64,000 bases of DNA from Guadua angustifolia (Eukaryota > Streptophyta > Magnoliopsida > Poales > Poaceae), in assembly GCA_036346375.1 (NCBI GenBank), contig CM070515.1, positions 15,708,423 through 15,772,422 on the forward strand. The letters run 5' to 3'. A program made the position numbers and the translations under genes. Positions within the stretch are counted from its first letter, which is position 1, and each line of letters begins with the position of its first letter. The notes beneath the pieces were generated by a model. It did not search any database. It saw only the letters and a program-made list of their open reading frames with translations, and was not told the DNA's origin. Below are positions 44,315-55,339 of the stretch, piece by piece.

Positions 44315-47300
44315 TGTAATACTGAAAATTAAGAACAGTAAAAATATAATATTTAAATTTGATTGTGAATATTTTTGGGATTTCTGAATATTGTTTGCTT
44401 CATTTGGAGTTCTTGGATTTTCATGTTACAAGAAAAAGTAAACAAAAGGGCAATAAAGAATGAAAAAGAGGAAAAGGCAAAAAGGTAAAAAGTAAAAATT
44501 TAGAAAAATTACTATGAGAACCCTGAGCACATAATTAAACCATTTTAGCCAGCAATTTAAATTTTATACATAGATTAATGAAGAGATAAAATGAAAAGAT
44601 AACTTTTAAATCAAAACAATGTATTGTCGAATTTATAAAATATTTATAAAACTCAAATGGAGCTGTAAAATTATCATGAACATACCAATGCAATATATAC
44701 CCTTGGTTAAAGTGTAATAAATTAATAATATAATTTAAGACTTTTCCAAATTTAAAATGTAAACCACGAAAATCGTGAATTTGCAATGTCGAATTTCTAT
44801 TAAATAATGGAGCCATATTTTGACCTAAAAATTTTACAGAAGAATTCTGAGATCAAATACATTTTAAAAACAAAATTTGAAAAATAATAGACTTTAATTG
44901 ATCTCAATCAAAAATCAAAATCCGAAACAAGAAATTAGGAGTAGTCCTTGTTGTCGAATATTATCAATTTTTGGTAACTCATTTTAATCTCATAATTTTA
45001 CTAGACATCAAAATCTATTCAAAGACCTTGGTAAAAAGTTTGGATATTTTCTATTCTCATTGGCAGCAATAAAAATTGGAGTCTAGAAGCATCCGAGCCG
45101 AGTTCAATTCTTTTGGCGCCTCACCTCACCGACAGTGGTCCCGGACCCACGGGTCAGCCTCTGCTCGCTTCCTTCTTCCTCCTCGCCCAAGCCGAGCTGA
45201 GTTCATCCCCCTCCGTTCTCTCTCTTTTCCAGCAACTCCCTCACTGCTCCTTGTACCAATTGCCAACAAGAGCTCGATCCTTTCCACAAGCCTCTCGCGC
45301 CATACTGCTAGGTTAAGCCCGCCACCGCCATTTTCTTGTCGCTTCGGTGAAGTTCCGTCCGAGACAAATGCAACCAAGGCAGGCTCATCCAATGCATTCC
45401 TTGGCTATAAAGTGCTCCTCAGTGATCACAATGAAGCTCTTCCTCATCCCTTCACTTCTTCCCTTTCTCTCCCAGCCTGCACGCATGAAATTCCCTCCCA
45501 TTTCCGCCATGACTGAAAGCTTGGAGCTCAAAATCCGATTTCAATTCTCATGATACAATCACACATTTCCAAATCCGTTCAAGCCTTAGTTTTAGCAAGC
45601 TCTGAGGATTAAAAGCCCCCAAGAACATTCGGTCATCCTCATGCAAAAGTGTGCCACCGCCGTGAGCCCTTCTCCCCCACAGCCGGCCACCGTGGACAGC
45701 GCTCCTCGGAGTTTCTCCCTCACGGTAAAACTCAAAAACGGAATCCTCTCAACTCCCTGATGCTCAAACACTTACTCATTCGAGCTCTAGTGCAGTTGAT
45801 TTCTTCTCCCACCGCCGCCATTGATGTCGCCAGCAGAGCTCGTGGCGCGCCTCCATAATCTCTTCCGACGAATTGATTCTACCCCGAGTGCGCCTCATGA
45901 GGAATCTCTGGTCTGCCGCCACACAGGAAATCCACCGGAGCACCCTCGCCGCCATGCCCTAGCGGATGCTCTGCTCTGTCTCTCTGCGCTATGGGGTGGG
46001 AAGTCAGAGTCGTGAGGTAGGTGAAGCATGGTAAAAGCGCCTTCAAGCTTAGGAAATGTCATTTTGAATATTGAGTGTATTTCTAACCGGATTAAAATTT
46101 GATTCTTGCATATCTTTTGCAATTTTAACTCAAATTCATTGAAATAAATTTATATATTCATTTAAAATTCATAAGAATCCAAATATGCAAAAGTATTTAA
46201 TTTTTGAAGTACAGGATTATTATTCAAATTAAACTTTGATTATGGTGCTAATATGATTTTAATGAGAATTTGTGCCTAATAAGTAATGAAATGATGAAAT
46301 CAATATTCATGAGATGTTAGGATCAGAATGTATTCAAATATACAAAAATACTTAATTTTTGAGTCATAAAACAATTAGTAAAATTTAATTTAGGAATAAA
46401 CATTATTATGGATGCTTGTTGTATTCAAAGAAATGTAATTCCAAAAATAATTAAATAAATTTATATGTGTCCTGGAATCATAATAAACTCAAACATGTAA
46501 AAATGCTTAATTGTTGGATTAAGTTTATATTATTGGCTTTGCAACCACTAATGAACCCTATTATGGCCATTAACAAAATAATAGCATAATGGCTCACAAC
46601 ATGATAATATAATTTGTACTAAGATCCTAAAAACAGTAAGAACTCCTGTATATAAAAATATTTGGAATAAGGTTTAAGTTGCATTTATTTAATAGAAGGA
46701 AACACTAACCATACCAATAAGTAAATAGATAATCTATTGCAATTAAAGTTAAAATAATGCCAAACCAACTTTAAAACACTTCTAGGATTGCATTCTATTG
46801 ATGCCTGAAAAATGAGTAAAGAATCATGTAGAGTGTAATCACAAACTTCAAATGAATCTTGACCGATTTAGTGTTCGCGTTGAGATCATTTATACTATTT
46901 CATTGATTAATAAAATAACTCGTTTAAATGTTAAAATCAGTAAAATTAGTTTAGTAACACTCTACAAAGTTTGTGCTACCATATTCTACAAAAACATATT
47001 AATTACAGTATGCTTTCCATTTAAATCAAGCTAGTTCAAAACCCTTAATCGCTAATCGATGCGATTCACTTATGGCCGATTTAAGGTTGCAAATATGATC
47101 ATTTAGGCAATTTCATCGATCAATAAAATAACTCATCCAAATGGTAAAACTTATAAATCTAGTTTAGAATCACTAGGCAAAGTTCATTCTACCATATCCT
47201 AAAGAAATAACTTTATTTCATCGAGTTTACATATTAATCCAAATAGCTTAAAACCCTTAAGCGTTAATCATCGATTCCCCTTTCTTGCCGATTTTGAATA

Positions 47301-49736
47301 GTGTAGTCCTTAAGTGTAGCATGAACCATTTTAGCGATAAGATTATAGCCTCGCCCAAAATCCTAAAACTTATGGGATTCACTCAGTAGTGCTCCCCAAA
47401 GTATAGTCTACTCTATTATGAAAAGATAATCTCATTTCACCATAATTTGCATATTAATCTCGATAACTTAATAACCCTAAGTGTTCACATTACTTAAGTG
47501 CGTAATATGAATAATCAAACTTTGAGAAATCAATAATTATAACGTTTGTATCACCAGAACCTTCTCAAATATCATGTAAATAAGGCCAATAGCCTAAATC
47601 AATAGATTTAACTTGCGTAAATCTAATTCTACGCGAAATCAATTAAAGATAAAGAACTAATCATTCATAGTCTAATATAATCATTTAAACCTTTTCATCA
47701 ACTCGCAAAGCAGTTCATCTAAATCTGAATTTAGTAAAGAACAGCCTAGAATTGATCTTTAGGATATAATCTGCAGTAATCTAGGAAAATATTCTCATTT
47801 CATCCTGCTTTGAAACTGAATCCTAATAGAGCAAAACCCATAAGTAACAAAGTTACTCGGAATCGTATTGTGAATAGTAAAATCAATGAAAACTTGCAAC
47901 TAATGACTAATTCTATTAATCTAACCAATTTTAGCATCTTGAATTCGTAAAATAAGATTAATAAATTCATAAAAGAGCAATCCCTGTTTCTTGTGAAGAA
48001 TTTTATTTGTCTTTCTATCAATTTTCTTTTTGCCCTTATTGAAGTTAGTTATTTGCTTTATTTCCGTTGATCGACGTGTAGAACCCGACGTTGTTGATTC
48101 CGTCGTCGCCTCCATTATCCTCGATCCTCGTCTTCATCGTAAACGGCAATTAAGCAAGGCAAGCACCCCTTTGATCATATTGATCCCAGTACTTTACCTA
48201 CAATATGTTGTTTTTGTACTGTATTATGCATGCGTTTACTTTATGTAAATTGCTATTTTATGGATGTGGTAGTTATACCTGTTGTCTCATTAATCTTCTT
48301 TGATAATTATGGACATGTGAACCTTGATAACCATAGATTAAGGATAGGCATTACTTAATGTCATCATGGGTATATGCGTTCATATTATTCATGCTTAGCC
48401 ATGCTTTAGCATCAGCAATGTACATGATCAAAGCAATATTTGTTTCCTGAAAACCTTGCAAATGGCACCGTTTGTTGCTGGTAATTTTGATTAAAAACCC
48501 AAAATAAAACTATGATTTTGATGCGGGCGATTATTGGCAATAGCCGGGTGTGCTAAAGGAATTGCACGTAGTGTAGGGTGAAGTATCGCCCGTGTCGGAT
48601 TAAGGACCGAACATCGTGTTGTATGATCCAAGAAAACCCGTACAAACCACAAGTGCTTTGGGATGGGGCAGCCTTAAACCGATTAAGTTACCTGGTTTAA
48701 CTTTGCATTTATGGTAGGCGGAGCTAGCGTAGCACTCGATTCGGTTTGCTTGTGAGGGCTTCCACACGCTTGTGTGGGTAATTACTGGCGGTGTAATCGC
48801 AGTACGCCCTACCGTGTTCGAAACGTTGTGTTGGGTGTGATGAAAGTGGATCCACGACTTGGGTGTGTTTTGTTTCTCGGCGGGGTTAACGTCCGGCCGG
48901 TGTGAAGTTAACCTGTAATGTAAAGGTTTTCATCATGAATATTCGCCATAAGCGCTACCATGGGATGAAGCGTGTGGCAAAAAAAAAGGTCATGTCTTGT
49001 GGAGTGCTTGTACACCTCTGCAGAGTTTAAATCTAATCGATTAGCCGTACCCGCGGTCATGGGTGTCTTGGCGAACTTGCGCGAGTTAGATGTTTTATTA
49101 TTTTCAAAAGGGTTGGTTTCATTTGTTTTGCAACCGTGCTTCATGTCGAAGGGCTGACATTGATGGATTTCAGGAATTTGATGATTCGTCGCTCACGTCA
49201 TGGAGGACTGTGAGTGTTAATTATGCTTTACTTATTTGTTATCAATCAATCTTGCTCTTATAACTTCTGTTTGCAAATAACTGGATTTACAAATTAAATT
49301 CGCTTTATGCAAATTAACTGTAGTAGCCTCCTTTGAATTTGCCTGCATTTATGCATTTGCTCCAAGTCTTGCGGAGTACGAAAGTACTCACCCTTGCTTA
49401 ATCTATTATTTATAGGTGGAGTAGAATGCGAAGCTTCGAAGGTCTGTTTCATCGCAGGTTACGGGACTCTTCGTTGAAGCGATCTTTTCTAAGGATTTAT
49501 GCCTGGTCAGTTGCCTGCGGGATTGGATGGGTACACTACAAGGCTTTGCTTCTTTTGCTGCTAAATACTTTGAGTTGTAAGATTTATGTAATTATTAGTT
49601 TCCGCTTAATTATTATAATGTATGGTTGTGATTCCAATTGTTGAAATATGCGTACTAGCTACTGATCCAGGGACTAGTACTGCAAGCACATTAGATTTCC
49701 ATTTTGGCATTCTGTGCTAAAATGGGGGTCGTCTCA
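44315..49736 (+). mobile_element. Giant solo-LTR-like insertion (5.4 kb) in the copia 3' untranslated region
   Basis: Comparison with copy B (18262-18290, CCTACAGACTCTTTGG) shows where the copia sequence is interrupted. The insertion begins TGTAATACTGAAAATT and ends GGGTCGTCTCA, a TG...CA pair. It is flanked by AGACT at 44310-44314 and GGACT at 49737-49741, a one-mismatch 5-base duplication. The start resembles TGTAACATCCTGAAAATT, the LTR start on the minus strand at 52986. No pol motif and no internal second LTR was seen, so a solo LTR of a long-LTR gypsy family is the best fit. A large non-autonomous element is the alternative. Confidence 0.65.
46850..47500 (+). repeat. Degenerate ~200 bp tandem repeats within the solo LTR
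   Basis: Three diverged units share an order of blocks: AATAAAATAACTC, a TAGTTTAG(T/A)A-CACT segment, AAAGTT(T/C), CTACCATAT(T/C)CTA and CATATTAAT followed by AAAACCCTTAA and CTAATCGAT / TAATCATCGAT. They occur near 46910, 47120 and, more weakly, 47330. The region is AT-rich and non-coding. Confidence 0.55.
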
Positions 49737-50071
49737 GGACTCTTTGGAGAACTCACCTATATGAGTATAAACGTGAGGTCGCGATTAATGGAAGTTTGGG
49801 TACACTTCCAGAAGATACTCATGAATCAAGATATTAGGACATGACCGGAAAGTCCTAACCCGAGAGCTAAAATAAAAGTGCCTTAGTACTGAGTGTTGCT
49901 TGTGTGAAGTCTTTCACACCAAGGCAAAGGATCAAGGCTCTAGTCCTCCTTTGTCCGTGCGTAGGATCGAATGCTTGTAACTAGACAATGAGTTCAAACC
50001 CGAAGGTACTTATTGTCAAACATCCAGATATCAAACAAGGTCAATTCTCCAACTTCAAATTTGGTGGGGAT

Positions 50072-50408
50072 TGTTGTGATTTTGGTGATTATTTAAATTT
50101 GGAGTTAGCTTTTGGGCCTACTGTTGTCGCTTTGGGTTTTGCCGTCCGGCCCATAAGGGTTGATGGAAAAGGAGGCCGAGGCTAAGCATTAGGATGGTCG
50201 GTCTTTTCAGATTCTCATGACGGCTTGATGCTTTTGGCATTGGGCAAGGCAAGCGAATACGAGATGGTCGGTGCCCTAAGAGACTTGGTCCAGATCTCTC
50301 CCAGTTCAGGAGGAATGGGACCACAAGTTTCAGCGGCCGGTGAGGTAGCTGTTGAGCCGTGTGGGACGCAGGCAGTCCATGCGACGGGTGCTCTTCTTCC
50401 TCTATTTC
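50072..50408 (+). repeat. 3' LTR of copia copy A, truncated
   Basis: It starts TGTTGTGATTTTGG after GGTGGGGAT and follows 18601-18938 closely, then stops matching after CTTCCTCTATTTCA, where copy B continues ATGGGTTGTGC. The break abuts the minus-strand gypsy fragment. Confidence 0.9.
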
Positions 50409-51238
50409 ACCGAAGGAACGAGGCGAGTGCGTTGTGGCTCCTTTTCTCTTGGCTCCTCCTGGTGCTGCTGGATGGCCGCCGCCGCCACCATAGCCTGAAC
50501 TTGGGCTATGATCGGAGCGGCTGGGCTATCCGGGCCGAGTAATGGGCCCAAGGTGTCAAGAAGTGTCTTGGAGGCGACGATGTTCTGCTGAGGAGTATGG
50601 AAAACCGATTGGTTCCCCATCTTTGTCTGCAAGATTTCTTCATTCACACTGCGACCTCTGTTCTGGAGGAGCCTCGCGCGATGATGATCCTCCTCTGTTG
50701 CATTTGTTGCGTCCTTCTGCTGCAGCGGGTCTGTTGGCGGTTCGTCGATCACGAAGACGCCGCGAAAACCTTGGAAGTTCTCTTCCTCGTCCTCTGAATC
50801 AGAGGTGCAAGGAGATGGAAAGTACTGATCTGCGAATCCGAGTGGTTTTCTTGCATGTTCGACCACTCGGGGTTCGTCCCTGGCCAGTCCCAACTCAACA
50901 CGAGAATCAGGCCTTTGGCTTACCGTCCAGGGACAGATGGCCATACCCGTTTCCGATCTGAGTGGTTGGCTGGCTAGGGGAACCTCAGAATCGGCTCCAG
51001 ATTGGAATTGATCCGAATCCGAAAAGGAAAGATGACCAAAGTCGTCGGCAAGGAAATCCAAGCTTCCGAAGCGAAATACCTGGGCCGGCGTGAAGGTGGT
51101 CACGTTTCTGAAGGTCGCCGTCGAGCTTGCTGCGATCGATCCTAGCGCAGCCCCTACCTGGCGCGCCAACTGTCGACGTTTGTTACCGACAATAATGAAA
51201 AGGGAGCTACGCGCTGGATCCAAACACGATGGTAGCAC
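50402..51238 (-). pseudogene. Gag N-terminal region of a RIRE2-like gypsy fragment
   Basis: A 278-residue open frame on the minus strand begins within the LTR and crosses the primer site (RQLARQVGAALGS), so its true start lies further in. It encodes a low-complexity region rich in D/E (SDSEDEEENFQGF) and Q/E repeats (QQHQEEPREKE), as in the leader/Gag start of some grass gypsy elements. It is cut at 50408 by the junction with the copia LTR. No pol is present, so it is a truncated 5' end only. Confidence 0.6.
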
Positions 51239-51631
51239 AGGGACACCGGAAGTATACAGGTTCGGGCTCTCACGATGGAGATAATACCCTAGTCCTGTGC
51301 TCTGGAATTATCTGTGGCTAGCTATTCGCTAATGAGATTGCATGCTTAGGGTGCCCCGTCCCCTCCCTTTATATAGTCAGAGAAGGGCGATTACAATATG
51401 GAAGCCCACTCGGATACGAGGTGGGGGATTCTATCCCGAACCTATATTGGTTTGGATCACAATTATCCCTTGCCCAATACGACTCGGTTTCCTTTACTAG
51501 GGTCTATCCTGATTCTTCGCGCTCCACTTCGGCCCAGGCAACCCACAGCCCCATCCAGTCGGCCTGACCCAATTTCACCTGGCTGGGCCTTATAGGACTG
51601 CCTGGTGAGCCCCGGGTATACATATCCCACA
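51171..51631 (-). repeat. 5' LTR of the minus-strand RIRE2-like gypsy fragment
   Basis: Read on the minus strand it starts TGTGGGATATGTATACCC and ends CGTCGACA, 461 bases, followed by the primer site TTGGCGCGCCAGGTAGGGGC (about 51150-51169). A TATA-like TATATAAAGG lies on the minus strand near 51370. Size and ends resemble RIRE2/Dasheng-type LTRs. The 3' part of the element is missing. Confidence 0.8.
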
Positions 51632-52986
51632 GGTTCCACGGCGACGGCGTTCCGCGCTGAATGGGCTGAAACAAACCAAATGGATGAACTCAGGGATGCT
51701 GAAGGATGCTCTAGACCAACCGATTCGTGGTACCTCTCACCCAGTCACAGGAATTCCATTCTCTCCCCTTCTTCTGTTCCTTGGCGAGAAATGACGAAAG
51801 GGAGAAGAAAAGGCAGTGCTGGCTCAGTGGGGAGTTGTGAATGGTTCGAAAGTCTCCAGGCGATGCGAATTGGGACCTTTGTAGCGAGCCAAATGAAGTG
51901 CTCCTGAGTGGAATGCATAAGTGGTTGCCTTTGGGAGTCACGGTGAGAAGACCCAGCCGTATTTGCAAGCCTCGAGTCGTGGCGAGGACAGGATACGTCA
52001 CTGGTGCAAGCCATGGCGCTGCTGAGTGGCTTGGGAGGTGCTCCGGTACGGCAGCAGGCGAATGATACAGAGATGCAAGAGAGAGAGCGAGTGGAAGCCG
52101 CTCGCTCGGGAGAAGAAGAGAATAGAGAGGGGCGAGAGAAGAAGAGTCTGACCGCTGGGACCGGACCCACATGGCAGTGAGGGCAAGAACCAGCTTAAGG
52201 ATAGATGGATTCGGTCAAATGCACTGAACTTGCATTAATTTCGCCCACTAACTTCGTCAGTAATTTTGCATACTTTTTGCATACTCTCTCCTGGCAGGCG
52301 ATAAGCTCCAGATGAAAATTGGGGTTAACATATTTAGTATAAAATTTATTAAAATTCTGATATGGTATAGTGCACTGGATTTCTATTTCTGTGTTTGAAT
52401 TACCAGACGATCCAAATCTTTTGTAAAATTTTTGAAACTTTGTTTTTCAAATAGATTTTAGACAAGGATTCTTAGATAAAATTTTCAGCTCCAGATATTG
52501 CTCCAGTAATTTATAAAAATTCTGAAATTCTATTTTTCAGCTTTTGTTGCTTTCTGTTTTCGAATTATTTGAAGACTTCTCCCATTTGATAACTTCCTGA
52601 GATTTTTACCAATGGTAAATACTGTATCAAAGGTGACTTGGTAAATTTTTTAGCTGGAGACAAGCTCCGAATACTTTTCACAAATTCTGATGGTGCACTG
52701 TTTCTAGTCAAACTGACCTCCTTTTGCATTTTTAATATTCAAATTGATATTTGTATCCTTTTATCAGTGCGCAATTTGATTTCTCCACTGAATTGGATTC
52801 AGAAGATAAATTATTCCCAACTCTTCTTTGGTTCTTTTAATTTCTCCCATTTCCTTTAATTGTCTTTGCAACACAAAATCCAAGAAATCAATTCAGAAAA
52901 ATCACAAATTCCATAAAACTCAAAAACACTTAAAATGCACATTCACATTATAGCATTTCACTGTTTAAAATTTTCAGGATGTTACA
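51632..52986 (-). repeat. Truncated long-LTR gypsy LTR (minus strand)
   Basis: The minus strand from 52986 begins TGTAACATCCTGAAAATTTT and includes CATGTGGGTCCGGTCCCAGC followed by a C/T-rich tract, typical of long grass gypsy LTRs. It is cut at 51632 by the RIRE2-like LTR. A comparable GGACCCACGGGTCAGC segment occurs in the solo LTR near 45140, and the start at 60845 (TGTAACACCGTAAAATT) is related. Confidence 0.65.
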
Positions 52987-53060
52987 TATACACATATACA
53001 TGTATATATATGTATAACACATGTGTATATATATACATATGCGTGTGTATATAGGACAGC
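52987..53060. repeat. TA/CA microsatellite
   Basis: Alternating TATACACATATACATG and GTGTATATATATACATATGCG lie between the LTR and the WAK upstream region. Confidence 0.9.
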
Positions 53061-53300
53061 GATACGGTCTTCAAAATGCATCTTTGACCACTAATTTCTA
53101 TTATAATATATTTATAAAATCCAATAAAATTATAATATTATGAAAGCACTTTTCGAGAAAAATTTACATATATGATTTTGATATATCCAATTTAAATATT
53201 TAAAAGATATTGATAGTCAAAGTTTTAAAATTTTGACTACACCAATGTCCAAATCGACAACAATTTATGACGAGAGGAAGTATACAGTGACGGTGTGTAA

Positions 53301-53308
53301 TATAAATA
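53301..53308 (+). promoter_or_regulatory. Probable WAK TATA box
   Basis: TATAAATA lies about 80 bases upstream of the first plausible WAK start codon (53388), in an otherwise AT-rich upstream region. It is a suitable distance for a short 5' leader. Confidence 0.55.
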
Positions 53309-53387
53309 GTGAGGTAAGAAGTAGTGCTTAATTTGCACATGCGCGTACACATTTGGAGAAGGTAGAGCAAGCAGGGGACCGGGAGTC

Positions 53388-54248
53388 ATGATATTCACTG
53401 CAGCTGTAATGTAACTGCCGCGTTGCTGATGATACCGCCGTTCGGCGCGGCGGCAGACACCAGCGATAGACGCTGCACCACCCACTGTGGCAACATCAGC
53501 ATCCCGTACCCGTTCGGCGTGGAGCCGGGCTGCTACCTCGACGGCGGCTTCAACCTCACCTGCAACCAGTCGTACGACCCGCCGAAGCTGTTCCTCGGCG
53601 ACGGCACCGTGCAGGTGCTCGAGATCTCCATCCCCAACGGCACTGTGCGAATCAACAGCGGCCGCATCGAATTCGATAATACCACCGACAAGGTCAGGTA
53701 CGCAAAATGGGGTGCCGGCCTCCGAGAGGGCGGCCCGTACTTCCTCTCAGAGAACACCAATAATATGATGCTGCTGGGCTGCAACGTCCAGGCCGACCTC
53801 CAGGCGGGAGAGAACAAACGTTGTCTGATTGGCTCTTGCGGCGCCGTCTGCCCATCGCTCCGCGATTTGACTCCCCATGCCAGCTTTGGTCGCTGCTCCG
53901 GCGTGATGTGTTGCCTGGCAAGCATCTCTCTAGGCTTCTCCTCGTACCACATCCAGCTCCGCAGGCTCGAAGTATCAGTATACCTTGGTCTCTACATAGC
54001 TGAGCGGGGATTCAACTATACGTTGGACAAGTCTGAAGGCCTTTCTCCTGAAGGGCTCCCCGGCGTCCCCGCCGTGCTAGACTGGGTGATCAATAGCTCA
54101 TGTCCTGCAAACGCGCCCGCCACCGAATGCCGCAGTCCGCACAGCTCTTGCAGAGACTCCATCTCGGATAGCGTTGCCCCCCGTGGGTACCTGTGCTACT
54201 GCTCTGATGGTTATCAAGGCAATCCTTACGTCCTCGGTGGATGCTACG
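53388..54248 (+). CDS. WAK exon 1: signal peptide and GUB_WAK domain
   Basis: ATG at 53388 gives MIFTAAVM then a stop. One frame over, VTAALLMIPPFGAAADTS continues into the main frame, so a hydrophobic signal peptide is recovered only if a small indel near 53410 is assumed. The main frame shows CTTHCGNISIPYPFGVEPGC, the cysteine-rich start of the galacturonan-binding domain. It ends with VINSSCPANAPATEC and GYLCYCSDGYQGNPYVLGGC, an EGF-like module. The exon is GC-rich, a common gradient in grass genes. It ends TGCTACG before GTAACA. Confidence 0.88.
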
Positions 54249-54367
54249 GTAACAGCACTTACCAACTTTTTTGTTGTATTATTACGCCCTTCTTCCTTTG
54301 GCCCCTACAGGCGAAAAGAATCTGGAATTCCTACTCCTAATCTATGTCCTTAATTGTGTTTTTTTAG

Positions 54368-54495
54368 ATATCGATGAGTGCAAATTACCAGACATCTACC
54401 CGTGTCATGGCCACTGCAGCAACACCCAGGAGGGTATCAGTGCAACTGTCTTCCTGGCTTCGAGGGCAACGCTTCTATACAAAATGGATGCGAAG
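54368..54495 (+). CDS. WAK exon 2: EGF-like repeat, 1-base deletion
   Basis: The exon begins after TTTTTTTAG and encodes DIDECKLPDIYPCHGHCSNT. It should continue YQCNCLPGFEGNASIQNGCE, which is present one frame over, so one base is missing around 54433-54440. The length is 128 bases, where a phase-1 to phase-1 exon must be a multiple of three; this supports a single-base loss independently. The DIDEC start is a calcium-binding EGF signature. Confidence 0.85.
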
Positions 54496-54740
54496 GTACC
54501 CAGAATGATTGATTAATTACTACTTACTGCCAGAGAGAATCAAGTATATAGATATGTACTCACATAGATCTGAGCATAAATCTATCTGTCATTATAAATT
54601 TAGCTTTGTTTGCTTATCTGTCTAGTTCCTCAACACGGTCTTTGTGGTTCTCTGGCTTACTGATTTCTATGGCACTTTCCAGGGCGCGCGCGCGCGCACA
54701 CATATATATTCACATTTTTGCTGCGTTTGTATTTGCCTAG

Positions 54741-54893
54741 ACATTGATGAGTGTTTGCACCCGGAAGCACACCAATGCTATGGAATCTGCATAAATTTGC
54801 CTGTAAGTTTTCATTGCCGATGTCCTAATGGAACCTACGGGGATCCCTACACAAAAGGGGCATGCGCCACAATATTCAAGAATTCCTTTACAG
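54741..54893 (+). CDS. WAK exon 3: EGF-like repeat
   Basis: The exon is bounded by TTTGCCTAG and a GTGACA donor, is 153 bases long and in phase. It encodes DIDECLHPEAHQCYGICINL followed by FHCRCPNGTYGDPYTKGAC, a second EGF-like module with the DIDEC calcium-binding start and paired cysteines. The preceding intron contains a short (GC)n-(CA)n-(TA)n microsatellite at about 54683-54708. Confidence 0.88.
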
Positions 54894-55001
54894 GTGACAA
54901 GCCACTATATGTATCATCAGTTCTTTCTCAATTAAAATTTTTCGGTAGATCCAAATTCATGATTCGTTTCTTTGTATCTATATTTCTTATATTTTTTTCA
55001 G

Positions 55002-55339
55002 GTTTAGGCATAGCTCTAGTAGTCAGTGGTGGCTCAATTCTCTTGCTTCTGGCACTTGCTGCTCCCTTCGTCACACGCAAAATCAAGCTACGGAGGGTAA
55101 AAAGGTTGAAAGAAAAATATTTTAAGCAAAATCATGGGTTGCTATTGCAGCAGTTGATATCACGAAAGGCAGATATTGGTCAAAGGATGATCATTACCTT
55201 ACAGCAGCTAGAGAAGGCCACAGACAATTTCGACAAAACTCGTGAGATTGGTGGTGGAGGACACGGTACTGTGTACAAAGGTATTCTAGATTTGCATGTT
55301 GTGGCCATCAAGAAATCAAAGATTGTAGTACAGAGAGAA
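55002..55339 (+). CDS. WAK exon 4, first part: transmembrane segment and kinase N-lobe start
   Basis: After TTTTTTTCAG the exon encodes LGIALVVSGGSILLLLALAA, a single membrane span, then a basic juxtamembrane stretch (RKIKLRRVKRLKEKYFKQN). The kinase begins at ITLQQLEKATDNFDKTREIG with the glycine loop GGGGHGTVYKG and the ATP-binding lysine in VVAIKKSKIV. The host frame stops at QRE (55337-55339). Read through, it adds about 24 LINE-encoded residues (TWCSTLLLLYLLSLPLASMA and a few more) before a stop at 55412. Confidence 0.92.

Larger units (their letters stand above)
40193..50408 (+). mobile_element. Copia retrotransposon copy A, interrupted and 3' truncated
   Basis: The internal region runs gag, protease, integrase, reverse transcriptase/RNase H, the standard Ty1/copia order. 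The 3' untranslated region is split by an insertion (44315-49736) and the 3' LTR is cut at 50408. Its 5' LTR is the one starting at 18601, which is itself preceded by the 3' end of another copy of the same family. The final 593-codon frame is open, but gag and integrase have stops or frameshifts, so it is not autonomous as sequenced. Confidence 0.9.

Noticed and set aside
45076..45858. Serine/proline-rich open frames near 45.1-45.8 kb (possible gene)
   Set aside because: They lie in the GC/CT-rich part of the solo LTR, overlap in two frames and show no domain.
44308..49736. Insertion ends read as TGAGAC...GTCTCA, a 6-base inverted terminal repeat
   Set aside because: Comparison with the uninterrupted copy at 18262 shows that GAGACT belongs to the target. 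TGTAATAC as the start gives a target duplication and matches related LTR starts.
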